NCBI GenBank assembly: GCA_027604665.1
Contig: JADGIZ010000571.1
Coordinates: 1 to 11,679, forward strand
Reading direction: 5' to 3'
Length of the DNA stretch: 11,679 nucleotides
Source: Polyrhizophydium stewartii
Taxonomy: Eukaryota; Chytridiomycota; Chytridiomycetes; Rhizophydiales
Shown here: one piece after another, positions 1-6,829 of the stretch
How positions within the stretch are numbered: the first letter of the stretch is position 1
How the letters are laid out: each line of letters opens with the position of its first letter
Program-made: the position numbers and the translations under genes
Notes under the pieces: model-generated
Databases searched by the model: none
What the model was told of the DNA's origin: nothing
Seen by the model: only the letters and a program-made list of their open reading frames with translations

Positions 1-786
1 GAGCCTGTCGATGGTGCGCAATCGCCTCGCGCGAGCCTGACACGCAGCGCAGCGGGCAGCTGACGACACTCGCTCGCGCATGCGCATGAAGACCATTGTG
101 CGACGTCCGTGCTGAGCTCATCCACACTGACGTCGGCGGTCGCGGCGCGAATACAAAAGAGCAGCGCATCTGCCCCATCGCTTTCTCCATCGCGGAACAA
201 CAAGGAAGCGAACGCAATGGACGTACTCTCGGCCCTCGCCTCCGCCTCTGATGCGGCTGCGGCCGCCGCCGCCAACTTTGTTAAGACCCTGTCGCTGGCC
301 AGGGAAGTGCTCGCCGAGGAGCATGGGCGACATACAACATCGCCAGTTTTCCAAATGCTCTCTGAACTCGGCATAGCCGACTATAGTGACTTTGATATCG
401 AGTCGCAAACTCTGGCCGCTCCAGTCGCCTGCGGCCCCTCCACCTGCACCATCCCCAACGTTTGGGGCCCCTCCTGCAGCGCATCGTCGGATGACGTATG
501 GCCGGTGGCCATCCCCACGGGCAGCCGCCGCTCTTCCTCGACCCCCGCCCTCATCCTGCCGCCTTTGTCGCCGCCCCTCTCGGCGCGGATGTCACAGTTC
601 GGCGAGTCGTTCTCGCCGTTCGCCTCGCCGTTTGGCGAGCATATCGCTCCGGCGCCTCTCCCTCGGCGCAACCCATCGCCGCCCATCGGCGGCGACCGGC
701 CCAAGCCCCCGCCTCCCCCTCGCGGCCACGATGGCCTTAGTTTTGGCCTGGATCTGTGGCCGTCCACCTGCCGCCACCGCCGCTGA
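1..786 (+). CDS. Hypothetical Pro/Ser/Ala-rich protein, 5' end outside the window
   Basis: I do not recognise this protein. The last exon is best read as 92-786 ending in TGA. An open stretch at 1-13 in the same frame could be the end of the previous exon: GAT-G|GTGCGC donor at 14, CTGAC at 60-64, acceptor AG at 90-91, with both sides in phase 1. In that model 235 residues are visible. The first in-frame ATG inside the exon is at 217; a start there gives 189 residues, but the coding-like character extends upstream of it (Ser/Ala-rich, then SLSPSRNNKEANAMDVL), so I prefer a spliced upstream part. The middle has a poly-Ala run and an acidic patch (ADYSDFDIES). The C-terminal half is Ser/Pro-rich with a PKPPPPPRG run, a possible SH3-type ligand. 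It looks mostly disordered, with no catalytic motif. AATAAA follows the stop by 73 bases, supporting this as a 3' end. Confidence 0.5.
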
Positions 787-859
787 GCGATGTGCGCTCT
801 CGTCATTCGCTTCATTCCCTCTCTTCTCGAGCTCGCAGAGCCCTTTGTGCGAACGCACC

Positions 860-865
860 AATAAA
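860..865 (+). promoter_or_regulatory. AATAAA polyadenylation signal candidate
   Basis: A canonical AATAAA lies 73 bases after the stop codon of the 5'-partial plus-strand gene, in a locally less GC-rich stretch. Such a hexamer is rare in DNA of this composition, so it is a reasonable 3'-end signal for that gene. Confidence 0.45.
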
Positions 866-1158
866 CATCCATGGACCCAAACTCTCCACGCTCCCTGCAA
901 ACAACGACAGAAGCCAGCACGCCGAAGCAGCGCCGGCTGCTCGACGTGGCACATCGGCATCGGCCACGGCCAGCGGCGGCAGCCTGGCGGCCTCGCTCTC
1001 GCCGTCGCAATCGGCAGGTGGCGTGGACGCGGCGGTGCGGGGGCCGCGCGGGCCGTGGTGGAGAGCGGCGGCGCGGTGACGGACGACGGACGGCGGACGG
1101 CGGGCAGCGGGCAGCAGGGGGTTGAGCGGCGCGCTGCACGGCGGCCTCAGGCGGGGCA

Positions 1159-1224
1159 GCGCCGGCGGGCTGCGGGCGGTGCGGCGGCTGCCGACGGGCG
1201 GTGCGGCGACTGCCGGCGGGCGGT
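1159..1224. repeat. Three imperfect 22-bp tandem repeats
   Basis: Units at 1159-1180, 1181-1202 and 1203-1224 all end in CGGGCGGT or GCGGGCGGT. The second and third units differ at only two positions; the first is more diverged. The sequence is a GC-only minisatellite in the non-coding GC-rich stretch. Confidence 0.6.
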
Positions 1225-1371
1225 GCGGATGCGCACGAGCCGCCGGCGGACGCACGCAGGCCGTCGGCAAGCGCATGCGGCGGCGGGCGGCGCGGGTGCG
1301 GCGCGGCGTCCGCGTGAGGGCCGTCGCGGTTTCGGTCAGCGGGCGTGCACCGGTTGCACCACCATCAATGC

Positions 1372-1442
1372 GGGGGGGGGCGAGGAGCCGGCCGGCCGCC
1401 GGCTGCCTCGTGGGCGCCGCGTCGGCGGTCTCGCCCCCCCCC
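1372..1442. repeat. Inverted repeat, G9-CGAG ... CTCG-C9
   Basis: GGGGGGGGGCGAG at 1372-1384 is the exact reverse complement of CTCGCCCCCCCCC at 1430-1442, separated by 45 bases that themselves contain GCCGGC-type self-complementary stretches. The C-run continues to 1444. It can form a very stable hairpin in RNA or single-stranded DNA. If the CFAP77 3' extension is real, it lies inside an intron of that transcript. Confidence 0.7.
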
Positions 1443-1704
1443 CCGTGGGCACCGAATGCGCCCGGCGGCGGCGGCGGCGGCACTCACGTAGACCGGGAAG
1501 AGGAAGCCCTGCGACAGCGTCGTGAAGTCGGCGGCCGCGGCGGCAGCCGAGGCGCCGGCCGACGACGCAGAGAGCGCCGAGCCGGCCGGCGCATAGGGCG
1601 GCGGGGGGCTGACGGCGCCGGCGCATCCGCTTCCACCGCAGCCGCCTCAGCAGAAGCGCGAGCGATCCGTCTATTGGCCAGGCACCCGCACGCCAACCAC
1701 AGCC

Positions 1705-3123
1705 TCACTTGAAGCTCACGCTCTTGGCAGGCGGCTCGGCGGCCGCAGCCGCAGCCACGTGCGCGGGCTTGCCAGCCGGGGCCGGGGCCGCCGCCGTGGC
1801 CGCCGCCGTGGCCGCCCCGGCAGCCCTGCTTGGCGATCGCGATGTCGTCGTCGCCGGCCGGCCGGCCTTGCCTCCGGCCATCTTGGACGGCGGCGGCAGC
1901 GGAGAAATACCCGTGATCGCCGGGTCGTCTTCGGGCCGGTGCGATACGATCTTGGGCGCCACCTTCTGGAACTTGGACATCTTGAACAGCGTCTTGGGGT
2001 CCTTGTCCAGCGCAGACTTGGGCTTGGGCAGCGCCTGCTGCCGCGGCACCGCCGTCTTGGAGTTCATCTTCTTGACGGCCTTTTCCTGCACGCCGCGGGC
2101 CAGGCACCAGTCGCCGTCAGCAGCAGTTGCCTCGTCACATGCGCGGACATTGCGCCAGCCGCGGACCTTGTCAAGCTGCGTCTTCTCCATCTGCTTACGC
2201 TCGACCTGCTCCAGCCATTCGCGCTGGTACAGGTCCGTCATGAGCTTGGCCACGGGCGTCGACGGCCTGGCGGCTCTCGGCATCAGCAGGCCAGCACTTG
2301 AGCCGGCTCGTCAGAAATCACCCGCACACTCACCTCGTTGGCTTGCCGTACGTAAAGTTGGGGTTGGAGTCGCTCGGAAGCGGCCCACGCGCGCGCTGCA
2401 GGCCGCCGCCGTCGACGTCGGTGCGTCCATTGTTGCTGCTGATGCCAGAACCGCCGCCGCCGCCGTAGAGCGTGTGGTCGCCGACCTTGACGCGCACCGG
2501 ATTGCTCTTGCGGAACTCGCGAATCGACCTTGGCGAGATGATGCCCTGCTTGGCCGAGTTGCGGTTCATGGTGATGTAGTCGAGCGCCGGAATGGCGTGC
2601 TTGCTGGTGGCTTTGACATTCCAGTGCTGGACAACTGTGGGCGGTCATTTTGAGCGCAAACGGTGTCAGAAACTCGCGCGAGTGAGATTGCGATGCGGAG
2701 GATTATGGCACATTCGGCCGCGACGGCGCCGTGAGCGCATCCCGCGCTCGAAATACGGCGTTCGCGTGGGGCGAGCCCATCCCTCGCTCTCCAGCCCGCG
2801 CGGCCCGCATGACCCGCATGATCAACATCGCCTGCATCGCCTGCATCACCCCGCCGCAGCCGAGAAATCGCGAACAGATGCGCAGATGGCCCGCGTGCCG
2901 AGCGGCGATGCGCGCAGGATGCGATGCGATACTCTGCGGCCCATGATCGCAGCCGCTTCTCACCTGTTGCAGCGTTCTCGAGTGGATCGCGCTCGATGCG
3001 CTTGCCGTAGACATGGTCGCCGCCGGGCAGATCATACACGGTCGGGCGGGTCTTTCCGACGGCAAACTTGACGAGCAGCGGGTTGTGCGGGAAGCGCGAC
3101 GATGGGTGCTGCAGCTCAGACAT
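1705..3123 (-). CDS. CFAP77: Cilia- and flagella-associated protein 77 (CFAP77)-like
   Basis: Exons on the minus strand: 3123-2964, 2634-2334, 2266-1705; 340 residues, close to the animal protein. Introns carry GTGAGA and GTGAGT donors and CTGAC before each acceptor. ATG 3123 gives MSELQHPSSRFPHNPLL. Family-like blocks in order: NPLLVKFAVGKTR (14-26), YDLPGGDHVYGK (30-41), a Trp-containing VVQHWNVK (54-61) across the first junction, MNRNSAKQGI in exon 2, FTYGKPTRPSTP across the second junction (Arg154 is split by the intron), YQREWLEQ after it, then LFKMSKFQKVAPKI. This order matches my recollection of the CFAP77 (DUF4483) family, whose known place is the outer junction of axonemal doublet microtubules. 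The last ~60 residues are an Ala/Pro/Lys-rich tail ending KSVSFK. The assignment rests on motif recall, not an alignment. Divergent from NOP58. Confidence 0.72.
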
Positions 3124-3292
3124 TGCGCGAGTGCGGGCAGGGCAGCCGGCCGCCCGCTCTCGCGCTTTCTGTCCCGCAGACGCGCGTTTTGCGTTGCGGA
3201 ACCGCCGCGCGCCCATTGGCTGCGCGCCGACGCCGCTTTGGCGAAATCCGCGCCTTGCGAACGTCGCCGCACACTTTTTCTTCGTCGGCCCG
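3124..3292. promoter_or_regulatory. Shared divergent promoter, CFAP77 / NOP58
   Basis: Only 169 bases separate the two start codons, so both promoters must lie here. An inverted CCAAT box (CCATTGG, 3213-3219) sits centrally. TTTGGCGAAA at 3237-3246 resembles an E2F-like site but is not an exact consensus. A pyrimidine stretch (ACTTTTTCTTCG, near 3272-3284) precedes the NOP58 start. No TATA box is visible. Confidence 0.55.
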
Positions 3293-5357
3293 ATGCTGGT
3301 CCTCTACGAGACGCCCGCGGGCCTGGCCCTCTTCAAGGTGCTCGACGACTCCAAGCTGTCGTCGCCCGACGACATCCACAAGGACTTTGAGACGCCGCAG
3401 GCCGCCAACAAGGCGTAAGCCGCCCGCCCGCGCCCCCCGTCCCCGCGGCTGCCTCGCTGGACCGCATTCCTTTTTTCTTTTTTCGTGCCCCAAGCTCTTC
3501 GAGGCAGCCGGCCAGCTGCGGACGCTCGCACCGCAGCGCACCCGCCGCATGCGCCATGCACGCGGGCCAGTTCACCTGCCTGGTGGACTCTGGCCCAGAC
3601 CTGCGCTCGGCAGCGCGCTCGCACACGGCAGATCAGCGCTGCCCACGCCTGCGCCGTCGGCGCTCCAGCGCCTGCCTCCACGGACCAGTGCCGCCTGGCT
3701 GCCTTCCCACGCTGCCCCACACGCCTGCGTCCGCGCTGCCACCGGCACCGCCCGAACCTCCAGCTGCGATTGCTGACTGCTGTGTGTCTCGCCGTCCGGC
3801 TCGGTTGCCGCCCGCAGCGTCAAGCTCAAGGCCTTTGCCAAGTTCGAGAACACAACCGACGCCCTGTCGGCAGCAACGGCCCTCGTCGAAGGCAAGATCT
3901 CAAAGAACCTCAAAAAGTTCCTCAGCGCAGAGATCACCGGAAAGGACCTGTCCGACACGCTCGCCGTCGGCGATGCAAAGCTCGCCGCCGCCATCACCAA
4001 GAAGATGGGCTTCAAGGTTGTCTCGGACAACGCCGTCAACGAGCTCTTCCGCGGCATCCGCTCGCAGCTCTCGTCGCTTATCACGGGCCTCGCCGAATCG
4101 GACATGAACGCCATGATCCTGGGTCTGTCGCACTCGCTCTCGCGATACAAGCTCAAGTTCTCCCCCGACAAGGTCGACACGATGATCATCCAGGCCATCG
4201 CGCTGCTCGACGACCTCGACAAGGAGCTCAACACATACTCGATGCGTGCAAAGGAGTGGTACGGCTGGCACTTCCCGGAGCTCGCCAAAATCATCGTCGA
4301 CAACGTCGCCTTTGCCAAGACCGTCAAGGCCATGGGCGTGCGCACCAACGCCGCCTCCACAGACTTTTCGGCGATCCTGCCCTCGGACATTGAGCAGAGC
4401 CTCAAGGACGCGGCCGAGATCTCCATGGGAACTGAGATCTCGGACGAGGACATTGAGAACATCACGTACCTGTGCGACCAGATCGTCTCCATCGCGGACT
4501 ACCGTGCACAGCTGTTCGAGTATCTCAAGAACCGCATGGCCGCCATCGCGCCAAACCTCACGGCCCTCGTCGGCGAGCTCGTCGGCGCGCGCCTCATCTC
4601 GCACGCCGGCTCGCTGCTCAACCTCGCCAAGCAGCCCGCGTCGACGGTGCAGATCCTTGGCGCCGAGAAGGCCCTCTTCCGCGCGCTCAAGTCCAAGCAC
4701 GCCACGCCAAAGTACGGCCTGATCTTCCACGCCTCGCTCGTTGGCCAAGCCGGCCCCAAGATCAAGGGCAAGATTGCCCGCACAATCTCGACCAAGGCGT
4801 CGCTTGCTATCCGCTGCGACGCCCTCGGCGAGGGCGAGACCCCCGAGATTGGCGTCGAGCAGCGCGCAAAGGTCGAGGCGCGCCTGCGCCAGCTCGAGGG
4901 CAAGGCCGTGCGCGCGACAAACGCTTCGGCTGCCAAGGGCAAGCAGCCGCACAAGGCCGCCGAGCCGCTCGCTGCAGCGTACGTTTCCACTGCCCGACTG
5001 CCTGTCGATGAACTCGCAGCCGCTCGTGCTGACTCGTGTTCCCGCGCTGCAGATCCAGCTACAACCCGGCAAGCGACATGGTCATCGACGGCGACGCACC
5101 CGCTAAGAAGGACAAGAAGGACAAGAAGGAGAAGAAGGAGAAGAAGGAGAAGAAGGAGAAGAAGGACAAGGAGCAGGGTGAGAGCGCCGCGCAGGCGCCT
5201 TTCTGCACTGAGCTCCGTCCGATGCTGACGCTGTGCCCGTTCGCGCCGACCAGACTCGGAGCGCAAGTCCAAGAAGCGGCAGGCAGACAGCGACGCCGAG
5301 GCAGATGCCGGCGAGGTCAAGGAGAAGAAGAAGAAGAAGAAGACCAAGGACGAATGA
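3293..5357 (+). CDS. NOP58: NOP58, box C/D snoRNP core protein
   Basis: Exons 3293-3414, 3818-4978, 5059-5177, 5254-5357 give 501 residues, similar to yeast Nop58. NOP58 is a nucleolar scaffold that pairs with NOP56 and carries fibrillarin for 2'-O-methylation of rRNA and pre-rRNA processing. Visible: N-terminal NOP5NT domain starting [21 protein letters not shown] region with [20 protein letters not shown] (about 158-177) and [11 protein letters not shown]; Nop RNP-binding domain from [16 protein letters not shown] (about 284) through [13 protein letters not shown]; and a Lys-rich KKD/KKE tail (444-464, then again at the end). Introns are 403, 80 and 76 bases with GTAAGC, GTACGT and GTGAGA donors and a CTGAC in each. 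Exon 3 has two in-frame acceptors, 5053 or 5059, differing by two Ser codons. Convergent with DPH5, stop codons 72 bases apart, so 3' UTRs probably overlap. Confidence 0.96.
5105..5167 (+). repeat. 9-bp tandem repeat coding for the KKE/KKD tail of NOP58
   Basis: Seven units of AAGAAGGA(C/G), in frame, encode Lys-Lys-Asp/Glu (residues 444-464). Such tails are normal in NOP58 and act as nucleolar/RNA-contact tails; the DNA repeat makes copy number prone to change. Confidence 0.9.
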
Positions 5358-5429
5358 AGGGACTGGTGCCTATTTGTGACAAGCAGCCTCCTGCCTCGTC
5401 CCGCGCGGCACAGAAATCCTGGCGCGCAT

Positions 5430-6659
5430 TTAGTGCTCGAGAACAACCGCATTGGCGTTGAACGTCTCGCGGTTGACGGCGTAGGTCCGCAAGATGTCCG
5501 CCTCGAGGAAGTGCATGTTGCCCGGGATCACGAACGAATGAAGCGGGCCGCCAAAGTCGGCCGTCAGCAGCTCCTGCATCGTGCCTGCAATGATGGTCTG
5601 GTCCTCGGCGCCGACGCGGGCAAGCCCCACCGCAATCGTGTTGGGAGAGTAGACTGCAGTCATTCGGGCATTCAACGAATGTCAGCCAAGGAGCTGCACG
5701 GACTCGAGCGCACGCTCTCCATGCCGCCTCTGAGCCACTTGCCGTTCTGCTGGCGCTTCTCCTCGATCTCGAGCAGCTGCTCGACGGCCTGGTTGACGGT
5801 CATGTACCGCGGCGGCTCGTAGATCTTGCGGCCGCGCGCCATGTTCTCGAGCGACTGCTCCTTGACCTTGATGTCTGCGCCGCAGGATCAGCGACCCCGC
5901 CAAGAGGCATGGGCAGCAGGCTCGAGACGACAGCAGCACGCACCAAGCAGGCAGAGCGTGTGCAGCCCCAAGTCGCGGTTCTGCTTGATCTTGTCGTAGA
6001 ACGAGTCTGGCCGCCAGTTCTCGGTGAAGAAGACGATCGAGATGGTCTGGCCGTAGTTGTAGAGCTGCAGGCCGCAGCACCCAATGGCGTTCATGATGGA
6101 TGCGTTGTGGATGCTCACGACGGGGATGCTGTTTTCCTTGGCGCGCACGACGAGGTCCGTGTGTGTGGTTGCGCTGCGCGCCGCACCGCACCGCAGCGCA
6201 CCGCATGTCAGCGCCGAGTGCTCAGCGCAATGGATGTGGAAAGCGCTGCGGCCGCTCGAGCTGGAGCATGCACGCACCCAAAGGGGTCGCCGACGACCAG
6301 AAAGGCGACGTTGACCTTGTCGGCGTTGTGCAGGATGACGTCGGCCTCGGACTCGACCATCTCGCGGTCGGCGACGATGACGGGCTTGCCGTAGAAGGCC
6401 TCCTGCGAAGCACAGCGCGGCGGCAGGTGTGAGCGCTGGCGCTGGCGCACTCGCGGCCTGGAGCAGCCGACTAGTTATGTGCAGTGGTCGTTGCTTCTAG
6501 CTCGACAGCGCGCCAACGCACCAGGCGCTCCTTGGGCACCATCAGGATGCTCGTGTACGCCTCGAGGTAGATGCGCTCGCACGACTTGACGGCGTCGAGG
6601 CCCTTGACCGTGATGTCGCGCTCGTCGGCCAGGCCGAGCCCGACCACAAAGAGAGTCAT
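5430..6659 (-). CDS. DPH5: Diphthine methyl ester synthase
   Basis: Exons on the minus strand: 6659-6522, 6402-6278, 6173-5944, 5874-5743, 5653-5430; 282 residues, the usual length for eukaryotic DPH5. The enzyme uses S-adenosylmethionine to methylate the precursor on the eEF2 histidine during diphthamide synthesis, in the cytosol. Visible: [20 protein letters not shown] at the N-terminus, VGDPFG (83-88) joined across an intron to ATTHTDL (89-95), [20 protein letters not shown] (110-129), [20 protein letters not shown], and ARVGAEDQ (220-227) near the C-terminus. Three introns start GTGCGT. The fourth (5742-5654) starts GCAAGT, the standard form of a GC-AG intron, and only that choice restores the conserved EEKRQQN-VYSPNT join. 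Introns are 119, 104, 69 and 89 bases. Divergent from fumarase. Confidence 0.95.
5654..5742 (-). other. GC-AG intron in DPH5
   Basis: The intron reads GCAAGT...CTGAC...CTGCAG on the minus strand. The exon ends AAC-G and the next starts TC-TAC, so the split codon is Val. No GT donor nearby gives the right phase without leaving the conserved reading frame. Confidence 0.8.
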
Positions 6660-6829
6660 GTTGCAGGAAAGTCGTTTCCCCCGAGCCGAAAAAGTTTGTG
6701 CTTGCGGAACGCCCGCGATGCCCGCAGCGCTGCGGCAGTGCGCCGGCGTGCTGACTGCGATGCCCGCCGGACCGCACCCGACCACGCCGCATGCATCGTT
6801 GCATCATATTCGCGCCGCCGCCAGACACC
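6660..6829. promoter_or_regulatory. Shared divergent promoter, DPH5 / fumarase
   Basis: The two start codons are 170 bases apart, almost the same as the CFAP77/NOP58 spacing. No TATA or CCAAT box is clear. There is an A-rich patch (CCGAAAAAGTTTG, near 6687) and ATGCATCGTTGCAT at 6791-6804, whose ends are self-complementary. An upstream ATG at 6791 is in frame with the fumarase start at 6830 but has a weaker context. Confidence 0.5.

Larger units (their letters stand above)
1147..1608 (-). other. Possible extra 3' exons of the CFAP77 gene
   Basis: The CFAP77 stop is embedded in AA|GTGAGG, which resembles a 5' splice donor. Splicing from there to the AG at 1610-1609 joins in frame (phase 2) to an exon 1608-1488 beginning PPPPYAPAGS and ending FTTLSQGFLFPVY, followed at once by a GTGAGT donor. 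The next intron would contain CTGAC near 1338 with no AG until the acceptor at 1211-1210, giving a short final exon 1209-1147 that ends in TGA. All phases agree and the product would be 400 residues. Against this, the first of these introns lacks a clean branch-point/AG-free zone, and the added residues are low-complexity. Treat as an alternative 3' end. Confidence 0.25.
866..1704. other. Extremely GC-rich stretch without a confident gene
   Basis: Open frames are long on both strands here, but only because GC-rich DNA has few stop codons; their products are Arg/Ala/Pro/Gly-rich and show no family. Contents: a 22-bp tandem repeat (1159-1224), a 13-bp perfect inverted repeat built on a G-run and a C-run (1372-1442), and one coding-like minus-strand stretch (1608-1488) that could be a further exon of the CFAP77 gene. 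A short plus-strand frame near 960-1040 is rich in Ser/Ala/Gly (SASATASGGSLAASLSPSQS), but no start or splice sites could be tied to it. Confidence 0.5.

Noticed and set aside
80..115. Short upstream frame starting ATGCGCATGAAG
   Set aside because: Ten to twelve codons, overlaps the likely intron/exon boundary at 91, and no evidence that it is in a leader.
386..1525. A 379-residue plus-strand frame and a 252-residue minus-strand frame (381-1139)
   Set aside because: Arg/Ala/Pro-rich translations of GC-rich DNA with no start context, splice support or motif; they also overlap the better-supported frame ending at 786.
1640..1740. A plus-strand exon (PPQQKRERSVYWPG) after CTGAC and an AG at about 1639
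   Set aside because: It overlaps the minus-strand CFAP77 3' end, no donor-side exon could be found, and downstream the frame becomes an Arg-rich shadow.
2635..2963. An extra exon inside the 329-base first intron of CFAP77
   Set aside because: The flanking exons join directly into a coherent family segment (LENAAT-VVQHWNVK). The intron interior is simple GATGCAGGC/CATGCGGG-type repetition with no conserved block.
3415..3817. A snoRNA inside the 403-base first intron of NOP58, as is common in NOP56/NOP58 genes
   Set aside because: No box C (TGATGA-like) with a matching box D and no H/ACA layout could be found; the intron is simply pyrimidine- and GC-rich.
3900..5072. A 390-residue open frame antisense to NOP58
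   Set aside because: Same shadow effect opposite a highly conserved gene; no recognisable domain.
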